The position numbers and the translations under genes were made by a program. From Bacillota bacterium (GTDB lineage: Bacteria > Bacillota > Limnochordia > Limnochordales > Limnochordaceae), in contig PIUA01000011.1 in NCBI GenBank assembly GCA_017577405.1, positions 1-51,225 of the forward strand: DNA of 51,225 nucleotides. The letters run 5' to 3'. The notes under the pieces were generated by a model. It made no database searches. It saw nothing but the letters and a program-made list of their open reading frames with translations, and was not told where the DNA came from. Positions 25,570 to 33,334 of the stretch are shown one piece after another (positions within the stretch are counted from its first letter, which is position 1; the number at the start of each line of letters is the position of its first letter).

Positions 25570-26862
25570 ATGAGCGTTCAGCGGACGGTCCTCCCTTCAG
25601 GGCTGCGGGTGGTGAGCCAGACCCTGCCTGGTGCCCGCTCGGCAGCCATCGGCGTGTGGGTGGGCACCGGGTCCCGCCACGAGCGGCCCAGTGAAGCCGG
25701 GATCAGCCACCTGCTGGAGCACCTCCTCTTCAAGGGGACGGAGCGCTTCAGCGCGCAAGCCATCGCGGAACGGATCGAAGCCACCGGTGGTGAGATCAAC
25801 GCCTTCACCACCCGGGAGGAGACCTGCTACCACGCGCTGGTCCCCGCCGACCGGCTGGAGGTGGCCCTGGAGATCCTGGCCCAGATGATCACCGCGCCCC
25901 TTCTCGATCCCGAGCACATCGAGATGGAGAAGCAGGTGATCCTGGACGAGATCAGCATGTACGAGGACGACGCGGAGGAGCTGGTCCAGGATCTGATCCT
26001 GGAGGCCACCCTGGGGGCCAACAGCCTGACCCGGAGCGTCTTGGGTCGGCCCGCAAGCCTCCGGCAGATCACCCGGGAGGCGCTGGCCCGGTACCTCGCG
26101 GAACGCTACACCAAGGACAACCTGGTGGTCGCCGCGGCGGGCCAGGTGGATCATGGGTGGCTCTGCCGCCAGGTGGAGGCCCGCTTTGCCAGCCTGCCGC
26201 CCACCTGCCGGACCTTGCCTGAGCCGGTCCAGGTGGCGCCCGAGCCGACCACCGTCATCCGGCGCCGGGAGACGGAGCAGGTCCACCTCTGCCTGGGGGT
26301 GCCCGGCCTCCCCCGGGAGCATGACGACCAGTACGCCTTAGCCATCCTGGAGACCCTGGTGGGCGGCGGGACCAGCTCCCGCCTCTTCCAGGAGCTGCGG
26401 GAACGGCGGGGCTTGGTCTACGCCACCTACGCCTACCACGCCAGCTTCCGGGAGACGGGGGTCTTCGTCCTCTACGCCGGCTGCCGCCCGCCCAACTTGG
26501 AGGCGGTCCAAGGCCTTCTGGAGGCGGAAGTGCTCCGCCTCGCCCGGGGCGAGGTGGACCGGGCGGAGGTGGAGCGGGCCCGGGAGCAGCTCCGGGGCGC
26601 GTACCTCTTGGGCTCCGAGGGCAGCGTCAACCGCATGTTCCAGCTGGGCCAGGGAGAGCTCCTCCTGGGCCGGGTGATCGATCAGGAGGAGTACCTGGAG
26701 GAGCTCCAGCGGGTCACCCTGGACCAGGTCCGGCGCCTGGCCCGGGAGCTGTTCCGGCCCGAGCGGGTGGGCGTGGCCGTGGCGGGGGCGCCGCCCCGGG
26801 GCTGGGCCCTGCGGGTGGCGGGCAGCGGTCAGGGCCGGCAGCGGCGCCGCCGGCGCCGCTGA
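25570..26862 (+). CDS. mlpA: M16 family zinc peptidase (MlpA/YmxG-like)
   Basis: A 430-residue pitrilysin/processing-peptidase-family protein. The inverted zinc motif HLLEH is at residues 47-51, followed by LFKGTERFSAQAIAERIEA; the distal Glu is in the EKQVILDEISMYEDD region. The C-terminal half has GGGTSSRLFQELRERRGLVY. The last residues are a run of arginines, which is not typical. It is cytoplasmic by the lack of a signal. In B. subtilis the counterpart precedes ymxH and spoVF, as it does here with insertions. A sigma-A-type promoter precedes it. Confidence 0.9.
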   Translation: MSVQRTVLPSGLRVVSQTLPGARSAAIGVWVGTGSRHERPSEAGISHLLEHLLFKGTERFSAQAIAERIEATGGEINAFTTREETCYHALVPADRLEVALEILAQMITAPLLDPEHIEMEKQVILDEISMYEDDAEELVQDLILEATLGANSLTRSVLGRPASLRQITREALARYLAERYTKDNLVVAAAGQVDHGWLCRQVEARFASLPPTCRTLPEPVQVAPEPTTVIRRRETEQVHLCLGVPGLPREHDDQYALAILETLVGGGTSSRLFQELRERRGLVYATYAYHASFRETGVFVLYAGCRPPNLEAVQGLLEAEVLRLARGEVDRAEVERAREQLRGAYLLGSEGSVNRMFQLGQGELLLGRVIDQEEYLEELQRVTLDQVRRLARELFRPERVGVAVAGAPPRGWALRVAGSGQGRQRRRRRR

Positions 26863-26898
26863 GCCGATCCTGGCGCGCCCCATGGGAGGAGGAATCCT

Positions 26899-27261
26899 TT
26901 GGATCGGTTGGACGAGCTTTTCCGCATGCAGGCCGCCTTCGACGAGGAGGTGGCCCGGCGGCGGCAGCTCACCTACGACCCGGCCACCTGGGTTCAGAAG
27001 GAAGTGCTGGCCATGGTGAGCGAGCTGGCCGAGATTCTCGATGAGGTCAACTTCAAGTGGTGGAAGGATCCCAAGCCCGTGGACAAGGGCCGGCTCACCG
27101 AGGAGCTGGTCGACCTGCTCCACTTCTTCCTCTCCACCTGCCTGAAGGTGGGCATCGGGCCGGACGAGCTCTTTGAGGCGTACCGGGCCAAGAACCTGGA
27201 GAACTTCCGGCGCATCTGCGGGGAGTCGGACCGGCCCGGGTACTACGCGCCCCCCTCTTGA
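26899..27261 (+). CDS. Dimeric all-alpha dUTPase (dUTPase_2 type)
   Basis: A 120-residue helical protein with TTG start after GGAGGAGG. The metal-binding pattern of the MazG/dUTPase superfamily is present: SELAEILDEVNFKWW and then RLTEELVDLLHFFL. It resembles the dimeric dUTPases of phages and Firmicutes, which turn dUTP into dUMP and limit uracil in DNA. MazG-like pyrophosphatase is the alternative, but KWWKDPKPVDK is typical of dUTPase_2. A good hairpin terminator follows. Confidence 0.78.
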   Translation: MDRLDELFRMQAAFDEEVARRRQLTYDPATWVQKEVLAMVSELAEILDEVNFKWWKDPKPVDKGRLTEELVDLLHFFLSTCLKVGIGPDELFEAYRAKNLENFRRICGESDRPGYYAPPS

Positions 27262-27294
27262 CGGGGAGGCTGCCCTTCCGTATCTTGAAGCTAA

Positions 27295-27318
27295 GCCCCT
27301 GGCCTCCGGGCCAGGGGC
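27295..27318 (+). terminator. Hairpin terminator after dUTPase gene
   Basis: A perfect 10-base-pair stem, GCCCCTGGCC and GGCCAGGGGC, with a TCCG loop, followed by CTTCC. Only a weak T run follows. It separates the M16-dUTPase unit from the next gene. Confidence 0.55.
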
Positions 27319-27370
27319 CTTCCAGTCGCCTCCCCCGGGCGCCAGCCCGGATGGCCGGAGGCGACGTTCT

Positions 27371-28810
27371 GTGTTCCAGCGGCCTCTGATCCTTCCGCGC
27401 CGCCTCACCTTCGTTCCGTGGAGCGTGACCGTTCCGTTCCTGTTCCTCCTCGGGTGCCTCGCGGGGTCTCCCTGGCCCGGGGCGGCCGCGTCCTGGGAGG
27501 GCCAGGCCGCCTGGGAGGGGGAGTGGGATGGGCCTGGGCCGCCCCTCCACCGCCTCCTCTGGGAGGCCGCGGGTCCGCTGGCGCCGCCCGGCTGGGGGGC
27601 GGCCGCCCGCCTGGTGGTGGAGCGGCCGGGCCCGGCGGAGGAAGACCGCCTCGCGGAAGGCCGGCTCGCCCTCACCGCCCCGGCCCTCCAGCTCCAACTC
27701 CTCTACGACCAAGCCCATCTGGCCAGCGGGGATCCCCTGGCCTTGATCTCAGGAGGCCGGCGGAACCCCCAGCAACCCGCGCTCACCCTGGAGGTGGCCA
27801 GCCGGCACTGGGACCTCACCCTGCAAGGGGTCCGCCAGATCGACAACCCCGGCCCCGACGGCGATTTGGCCGCTGCCCGCCTCCAGGGGTGGTGGTCCGG
27901 GGGCCGCACCGCCCTCACCCTCTTCCGCCTGGAGACGGGGCTCTTGGGCGGGGTCCAGCCTCCGAACCCGGCCAACCGGGGCCTCCTGCAGGAGCTGGCC
28001 TCCGTTGAAGGGTACGTGGAGGTGGGGCCCGTCGAGGTGGGGCTCCAGCTGGTCCACACCCGGACCGCGGGCTGGGAGCAACGGCCCTTGGGCCCCGTCC
28101 AGGCCCGGGGGGCGCGACTGGTCCGCCTCCGCAGCCTGCCCTGGCGCCCCTCCGAGCGGCTCCGGCTGGAAGGGGGCCTCTTCCAAACCGACGGGGGCTT
28201 CCGCTCCCTTGCGGCCCGGGAGCAGCGGTTGCCCCCGGACGCCGCCGGCTTCTGGACCGACCTCCGCCTCCGCAGCGGCCCCTGGCGCTGGGAGAACCGG
28301 TTCCTCCACGCCCGCTTGGGCGGCGGGGGGCATCACTGGGAAGGGGAGCTGCGCAGCCGGCTCACCTGGGGCGGGCTCACCTGGTCCGCCGGCCTGGAGG
28401 GGAAGCGGGTCGCCAGTGGGGCCGGTTTGGAGGCGACCCAGCAGCTGGAGCTGGGGGTGGGCCGGTCCGGCCGCTGGGAGGTGACCTGGCGGGGTGGGCC
28501 TGAGACGGCCCGGCTGGTGGTCTGGAGCCGCCTGGGCCGGACGGGGGTGGAGGGACGGATCGGGTGGGACCGGGTCTATGGCGGGACCCTCCGCCTGGAG
28601 CTCCGCCGGCGGGAGACCCCCTGGTGGCGGGTTGTCTGGAAGGCGCGGGTCGAGCGGGAGCCGGACCGCGCCCTCTTCGTGGAGGCGGGCGCCGATCTGG
28701 CCCAGGGGTGGTTCGCCTCCCTCGCGGTGGGCCGGTGGGACCGGGGCCGGTACGACGCCCTCTGGGGCTGGCCCGAACGGCTCACCCTCACCATCGGCCG
28801 CCGGTTCTAG
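27371..28810 (+). CDS. Secreted beta-strand-rich protein, possible outer-membrane barrel
   Basis: I do not recognise a named family. The 479-residue protein starts at the GTG 9 bases after GGAGG (27357-27361). It has a signal sequence (hydrophobic about residues 12-35, with possible cleavage after GAAA, or a lipobox-like LLGC). The rest is many amphipathic strands with alternating residues and aromatic girdle residues, for example WRWENRFLHARLGGG and LRLELRRRETPWWRVVW. The C-terminus ends LTLTIGRRF, with a terminal Phe as in the beta-signal of outer membrane proteins. If correct, the host is a diderm Firmicute, as reported for Limnochordia. It lies between the dUTPase gene and ymxH and has its own ribosome site. 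Confidence 0.62.
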   Translation: MFQRPLILPRRLTFVPWSVTVPFLFLLGCLAGSPWPGAAASWEGQAAWEGEWDGPGPPLHRLLWEAAGPLAPPGWGAAARLVVERPGPAEEDRLAEGRLALTAPALQLQLLYDQAHLASGDPLALISGGRRNPQQPALTLEVASRHWDLTLQGVRQIDNPGPDGDLAAARLQGWWSGGRTALTLFRLETGLLGGVQPPNPANRGLLQELASVEGYVEVGPVEVGLQLVHTRTAGWEQRPLGPVQARGARLVRLRSLPWRPSERLRLEGGLFQTDGGFRSLAAREQRLPPDAAGFWTDLRLRSGPWRWENRFLHARLGGGGHHWEGELRSRLTWGGLTWSAGLEGKRVASGAGLEATQQLELGVGRSGRWEVTWRGGPETARLVVWSRLGRTGVEGRIGWDRVYGGTLRLELRRRETPWWRVVWKARVEREPDRALFVEAGADLAQGWFASLAVGRWDRGRYDALWGWPERLTLTIGRRF

Positions 28811-28853
28811 AGGGAGAGTGGGCCGCATACCCATCACCGGCGGGGGTGGTCCG

Positions 28854-29120
28854 ATGCGGTACAGCGAGCTGGCCGGGAAGGAGATCATCGACATCGACCA
28901 GGGGATCCGCCTGGGGGTGGTGAGTGAGTCGGATGTGATCATCGACACGGAGACGGGCCGGGTGGAGTCCATCCTCGTCCCCTACCGCCAGGGCCTCTTC
29001 CAGCGGAAGGAGCTCCGCATCCCCTGGCGGGGCATCCGCAAGATCGGGGTGGATCTGATGGTGGTGGACCTGGCCACCGCGGAGGAGCCGGCCACGCCCG
29101 TGCGGTGGGTCCTGCGGTAG
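28854..29120 (+). CDS. ymxH: YlmC/YmxH family PRC-barrel sporulation protein
   Basis: An 88-residue protein with ATG start. The fold is a single PRC barrel (MRYSELAGKEIIDIDQGIRLG, then VESILVPYRQG and IPWRGIRKIG). In B. subtilis ymxH lies between mlpA and spoVFA, and members are found in most spore formers, but the exact role is unknown. The same broad position here supports the assignment. Confidence 0.87.
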   Translation: MRYSELAGKEIIDIDQGIRLGVVSESDVIIDTETGRVESILVPYRQGLFQRKELRIPWRGIRKIGVDLMVVDLATAEEPATPVRWVLR

Positions 29121-29182
29121 CCGCATACGCCTCCCCCTCCGGGAGAGACTACGGGGCGAAGATCGATGGAGGGGGAGAGACG

Positions 29183-29662
29183 GTGGCCAGAACGGTGATC
29201 GGCGTGTTCGACGAGAAGGAGCAGGCGGAGCAGGCGGTCCGCCAGCTCAAGGCGGAGGGGTACACCGAGCAGGAGATCTCCATCGTCGCCAAGGGCGACC
29301 AGGAGCAGGGCGGGGACGGCATGGGCTTGAACATGGACGTCTCCGAAGGGATGACCTGGGGCGGCACCTTAGGTGGGATCGCGGGCCTCCTGGCCGGGGT
29401 GGGCGCCTTGGCCATCCCGGGTATCGGGCCCCTGGTGGCGGCTGGGCCTTTGGCCGCGACCCTATCGGGGGTGGCCGCCGGCGGTGTGGCAGGGGGCCTC
29501 TTGGATATGGGGATCCCTGAAGAGCGGGGGAATGTGTACGAGAACGAGGTCCGCCAGGGTGGGATCCTGTGCACCGTCGAAGTGGAAGACGGTGAGGAGC
29601 AGCAGGTGGAGGAGCTCCTGCGCGGCCAGGGCGCGCGCGAGGTGGAGAGCCACCCCCGCTGA
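29183..29662 (+). CDS. YflT-domain general stress protein with glycine-zipper segment
   Basis: A 159-residue protein with GTG start after GGAGGGGGAGA. Residues 1-35 match the YflT/GSP17M domain (VIGVFDEKEQAEQAVRQLKAEGY). A Gly/Ala-rich hydrophobic centre (about residues 58-110) could insert into or associate with membranes. A beta-rich C-terminus ends VEELLRGQGAREVES. Relatives are general stress proteins of unknown biochemistry. A hairpin terminator follows, so it is probably separate from dapB. Confidence 0.78.
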   Translation: MARTVIGVFDEKEQAEQAVRQLKAEGYTEQEISIVAKGDQEQGGDGMGLNMDVSEGMTWGGTLGGIAGLLAGVGALAIPGIGPLVAAGPLAATLSGVAAGGVAGGLLDMGIPEERGNVYENEVRQGGILCTVEVEDGEEQQVEELLRGQGAREVESHPR

Positions 29663-29738
29663 GACTCCGGCAGGACGCCCCCGGCGGGTGTCGAAGTACG
29701 GCCCCGCGGGCACCCTGGCGGGGATCCGGCGGGTTCCG

Positions 29739-29772
29739 GCGGCTGGCCCTCGGGCGCCAGCCGCTTCCGTTT
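29739..29772 (+). terminator. Intrinsic terminator after YflT-domain gene
   Basis: GCGGCTGGC (29739-29747) and GCCAGCCGC (29756-29764) form a perfect 9-base-pair stem followed by TTCCGTTT. Confidence 0.62.
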
Positions 29773-29810
29773 GGCGAGGGCCGGGGGCGCCGCACGCTGG
29801 AGGTGAGCGG

Positions 29811-30650
29811 GTGACCATCCGAGTGGTGGTGGCCGGGGTCACCGGCCGGATGGGACAGGCGTTGGTCCGGGCGGCCAGCGAGACCCAGGATGTGGCGGTG
29901 GTGGGCGGGGTGGGCCGGCGCCGGGTGGGGGAGGATGTGGGGCTGGTGGCCGGGTGCGGGCCCCTGGGGGTGCCGGTGATGGGGAGCCTGGAAGAGGCCC
30001 TGGATCAGACCAACCCCCACGTCTTGGTGGAGCTCTCCACCGCCGAGGCGGCGCCGGAGCACGTGGAGGCCGCCCTCCGGCGGGGCCTGCCTGCGGTGGT
30101 GGGAACGACGGGGATCGAGCCCCGGCGCCTGGAAGAACTGGCCGGCTTGGCCCGGGAGCGGGGCCTGGGGCTGGTGGTGGCGCCCAATTTTGCCATCGGG
30201 GCCGTCCTCCTCATGCGCTTTGCCGAAGAAGCCGCCCGCTACTTCCCGGCCGTGGAGATCATTGAGCTCCACCACGGCCAGAAGCGGGACGCCCCCTCGG
30301 GGACTGCCCTGGAGACGGCCCGGCGGGTGGCGGCCGCCCGGGGGCCGGGCGGGGCGGAGGCGGCGGCCAGCGGCGAGCAGGCCCTGGCCCGGGGCCTTTC
30401 GGTCCAGGGGGTGCCCGTCCACAGCGTCCGGCTGCCCGGCCTGGTGGCCCACCAGGAAGTGATCTTCGGCCTGGACGGCCAGACCCTCACCCTGCGCCAC
30501 GATGCCACCACCCGGGATGCCTTCATGCCGGGCCTCCTTCTGGCCATCCGGCGGGTCCAGAGCCTCCAGGGACCCGTCTTCGGCTTGGATCCCCTCCTTT
30601 TCCCGACCGAGCCGTCCTCCTCGGGGCAAGGGCCCGTCCCGGGCCAGTGA
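29811..30650 (+). CDS. dapB: 4-hydroxy-tetrahydrodipicolinate reductase
   Basis: A 279-residue NAD(P)H-dependent enzyme of lysine synthesis. The GTG at 29811 follows GGAGGTGAGC. The nucleotide site is VVVAGVTGRMGQALVRA; the catalytic His-Lys region is ELHHGQKRDAPSGTA, and VVAPNFAIGAVLLM is also conserved. A C-terminal extension of about 25 residues (after GLLLAIRRVQSL) exceeds the usual length. It stands directly before the dipicolinate synthase genes, so its product can feed either lysine or the spore solute dipicolinic acid. Confidence 0.93.
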   Translation: MTIRVVVAGVTGRMGQALVRAASETQDVAVVGGVGRRRVGEDVGLVAGCGPLGVPVMGSLEEALDQTNPHVLVELSTAEAAPEHVEAALRRGLPAVVGTTGIEPRRLEELAGLARERGLGLVVAPNFAIGAVLLMRFAEEAARYFPAVEIIELHHGQKRDAPSGTALETARRVAAARGPGGAEAAASGEQALARGLSVQGVPVHSVRLPGLVAHQEVIFGLDGQTLTLRHDATTRDAFMPGLLLAIRRVQSLQGPVFGLDPLLFPTEPSSSGQGPVPGQ

Positions 30651-30677
30651 CCGGCCTCTCCCAGGCGACATATACTG
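30649..30677 (+). promoter_or_regulatory. Sigma-K-type promoter for dpaA
   Basis: GACC (30649-30652), 16 bases, CATATACTG (30669-30677). This fits the sigma-K consensus (AC near -35, CATAnnnTA at -10). In B. subtilis the spoVF operon is sigma-K dependent. Two other promoters in this window share the same layout (38497 and 40286). Confidence 0.62.
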
Positions 30678-30728
30678 CACCGACCTGGCTGAGACAACCA
30701 TTCGCATCCTCGCAAGGAGGCCGGCACG

Positions 30729-31655
30729 ATGCCCGAGCTGGACGGTGTGCGGGTCACCCTGCTGGGTGGGGATCGGCGGGAGGTGGAGCTGGCCCGGATC
30801 CTCTACCGCTTGGGGGCCTCCCTCACCCTCTTCGGCCTGCCCCGCCCCGGCGAGCTGACCCGAGCCCGGGCGGTGGCCGACGGCCCCAGCGCCCTGGTGG
30901 GCGCCCAGGTGGTGATCGCCCCCATGCGGGGGCTGGACCGGGAAGGGCGGATCCCCACCATCCTGGTCCCCGACCTGCCTCCCGTCGCCTTTGACCAGCG
31001 CCTCGTCGATGAGCTGAAGCCCAACACCCTCTTTCTGGTCGGGCAGCTCCGCCCGCCCCTGCGGGAGCGTCTGGAAAAGCGGGGGCTGAAGGTGGTGGAG
31101 CTGGCCCACCTGGACGAGGTGGCCATCCTCAACTCGGTGCCCACGGCGGAGGGCGCCATCCAGCTGGCCATGGAGGAGCTGCCCATCACCCTCCACGGAG
31201 CCCAGGCGGTGGTGCTGGGGGCAGGCCGCTGCGGCCTCACCCTGGCCCAGAAGCTGGCCGCCCTCTCCGCGTCGGTGACGGTGGTGGAGCCCCGGCCCGA
31301 GCGGCAGGCCCGGGCCGCGGCCCTGGGCTGCCGGGCCGTGCCGCCCGAGCAGATGGTGGAGGTGTGCGCCGCCGCGCCGGTGATCTTCAACACCGTCCCG
31401 GCCCCGGTGCTGGACCGGGCCCTCTTGGAACGGCTCCAGCCGGAGACACTCATCATCGACATCGCCTCCGAGCCGGGCGGCACCGACTTCGAGGCGGCCC
31501 GCCGCCTGGGGTTGAAGGCGATCCTGGCGGTGGGCTTGCCGGGCAAGGTGGCCCCCACCAGCGCCGGACGGATCCTCGGCCAGGTGATTCCCCGGCTCAT
31601 CCGCGACCACCTGGCGGGCCAGGTGGCGCAGCCGGCTGAGGAGGTCCACCCATGA
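30729..31655 (+). CDS. dpaA: Dipicolinate synthase subunit A
   Basis: A 308-residue Rossmann protein with ATG start after GCAAGGAGG. The N-terminal domain has VTLLGGDRREVELARIL; the NAD(P) site is AVVLGAGRCGLTLAQKLAAL; LPGKVAPTSAGRILG near the end is conserved in SpoVFA. With DpaB it oxidises dihydrodipicolinate to dipicolinic acid in the mother cell, for export to the forespore core. The stop overlaps dpaB by 4 bases. A sigma-K-type promoter precedes it. Confidence 0.94.
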   Translation: MPELDGVRVTLLGGDRREVELARILYRLGASLTLFGLPRPGELTRARAVADGPSALVGAQVVIAPMRGLDREGRIPTILVPDLPPVAFDQRLVDELKPNTLFLVGQLRPPLRERLEKRGLKVVELAHLDEVAILNSVPTAEGAIQLAMEELPITLHGAQAVVLGAGRCGLTLAQKLAALSASVTVVEPRPERQARAAALGCRAVPPEQMVEVCAAAPVIFNTVPAPVLDRALLERLQPETLIIDIASEPGGTDFEAARRLGLKAILAVGLPGKVAPTSAGRILGQVIPRLIRDHLAGQVAQPAEEVHP

Positions 31656-32254
31656 GGCTGGCAGGGAGGTCCATCGGCTTTGGCATCTCCGCCTCCCACT
31701 GCAGTTTCGAGGAGGTCTTGCCCCACATCCAGCGCCTGCAGGAGGAAGGGGCGACGGTGACGGCGGTCCGCTCCTTCAACGCGGCCAGCACCGACACCCG
31801 GTTCGGCACGGCGGAGGAGTGGCGGGCCCGCTTGCGGGAGCTGACGGGCCGGGATCCGGTGGAGACCATCGTGGAGGCGGAGCCCCTGGGGCAGCAGAAG
31901 GCCTTCGACGCCTTCGTCATCGCGCCGTGTACGGGGAACACCCTGGCCAAGCTGGCCGGCGCCCTTACCGACACGCCGGTGCTGATGGCCGCGAAAGGGA
32001 CCTTGCGCAACCTCCGGCCCGTGGTCCTGGCCATCTCCACCAACGACGCCCTGGGGAACAACGCCCGGAACATAGGGATCCTCCTCAACACGAAGAACAT
32101 CTACTTCGTGCCCTTCGGGCAGGACAACCCCGAGGCGAAGCCAACCTCGTGCGTGGCCGACTTCGACCGGATCGTGGACACGGTGGTGGCGGCGCTGGAG
32201 GGCCGGCAGCTGCAGCCCGTTCTCATCGAGCGGCGCCGGCGGGCGGTGCGGTAG
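31652..32254 (+). CDS. dpaB: Dipicolinate synthase subunit B (flavoprotein)
   Basis: A 200-residue flavoprotein of the UbiX/Dfp type. IGFGISASHCSFEEVLP at the start, VIAPCTGNTLAKLAGALTD and PVVLAISTNDALGNNARNIG are the conserved blocks of SpoVFB. It is the second subunit of dipicolinate synthase. Overlap with dpaA indicates coupled translation. asd follows after 39 bases, as in the Bacillus spoVF-asd-dapG-dapA operon. Confidence 0.94.
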   Translation: MRLAGRSIGFGISASHCSFEEVLPHIQRLQEEGATVTAVRSFNAASTDTRFGTAEEWRARLRELTGRDPVETIVEAEPLGQQKAFDAFVIAPCTGNTLAKLAGALTDTPVLMAAKGTLRNLRPVVLAISTNDALGNNARNIGILLNTKNIYFVPFGQDNPEAKPTSCVADFDRIVDTVVAALEGRQLQPVLIERRRRAVR

Positions 32255-32293
32255 CCCAGGGGCCAATCGAGAGCAGGAAGCGGGGGACGTGCC

Positions 32294-33334
32294 ATGGCAG
32301 GCGTGCGGGTAGCCATCGTGGGGGCGACGGGGGCCGTCGGGCAGGAGCTGATCCGGATTCTGGAGGAGCGGTCCTTTCCGGTGGCCTCCCTGAAGCTCTT
32401 GGCCTCGCCCCGGAGTGCGGGGAGCACCCTAACCTTCCAGGGAGAGGCCCTGCCCGTGGAGGCGCTGACGGCCCAGGCCTTCCAGGGGACGGACTTGGTC
32501 TTCTTCAGCGCGGGGGCTTCGGTGAGCCAGGAGTACGCGCCCGCGGCCCTGGCCGCGGGGGCGACGGTCATCGACAACTCCAGCGCCTTCCGGATGGATG
32601 AGGAGGTCCCGCTGGTGGTTCCCGAGGTGAACGGCCACCTCCTGGACGAGGGGCCCCAGCTGGTGGCCAACCCCAACTGCTCCACCACCATCCTGGTCAT
32701 GGCCCTCGCGCCCCTGCGGCGGGCCGCCGGGCTCCGTCGGGTGATCGTCTCCACCTACCAGGCCGTCTCCGGCGCAGGGGCTCGGGCAGTGGAGGAGCTG
32801 AAGGCTCAGGTGCGGGCCTGGCTGGAGGGCCGGCCCCTGGAGGCCTCCATCCTCCCCTACCGGGACGGGAAGCGGCACCGGCCCATCGCCTTCAACCTGC
32901 TGCCCCAGTGCGACCGCTTCGATGAGCTGGGGTACACCAAGGAAGAGTGGAAGCTGGTCCACGAGACCCGGAAGATTCTCGGGGACCCCGACCTTCCCGT
33001 GACGGCCACCACGGTGCGGGTCCCGGTGCTGCGGAGCCACTCCGAGTCGGTCTACCTGGAGACCGAGCGCCCGCTGGCGGTGGAGGAGGCCCGCAGGCTT
33101 CTGGGGGAGACGCCGGGAGTGCAGGTGCTGGACGATCCCGAGGAGCAACTCTACCCGACGCCCTTGGAGACCAGCGGGCAGGATCCGGTCTTCGTCGGGC
33201 GGATTCGGAAGGATCCTTTTGAGGAGCGAGCGCTTACCCTGTGGGTGGTGGGAGACCAGATCCGGAAGGGCGCGGCCCTCAATGCGGTCCAGATCGCGGA
33301 ACGGCTGGCCGCGCCGCGAGGGTGGCGAGGGTGA
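32294..33334 (+). CDS. asd: Aspartate-semialdehyde dehydrogenase
   Basis: A 346-residue NADP enzyme that reduces aspartyl phosphate. It shows VAIVGATGAVGQELIRILEE at the NADP site, the active Cys in ANPNCSTTILVMAL, and the STYQAVSGAGARA block. ATG start follows an AGGAAGCGGGGG site. Length is normal. It shares the operon with dapG and dapA and supplies lysine, threonine, cell-wall diaminopimelate and dipicolinate. Confidence 0.95.
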   Translation: MAGVRVAIVGATGAVGQELIRILEERSFPVASLKLLASPRSAGSTLTFQGEALPVEALTAQAFQGTDLVFFSAGASVSQEYAPAALAAGATVIDNSSAFRMDEEVPLVVPEVNGHLLDEGPQLVANPNCSTTILVMALAPLRRAAGLRRVIVSTYQAVSGAGARAVEELKAQVRAWLEGRPLEASILPYRDGKRHRPIAFNLLPQCDRFDELGYTKEEWKLVHETRKILGDPDLPVTATTVRVPVLRSHSESVYLETERPLAVEEARRLLGETPGVQVLDDPEEQLYPTPLETSGQDPVFVGRIRKDPFEERALTLWVVGDQIRKGAALNAVQIAERLAAPRGWRG

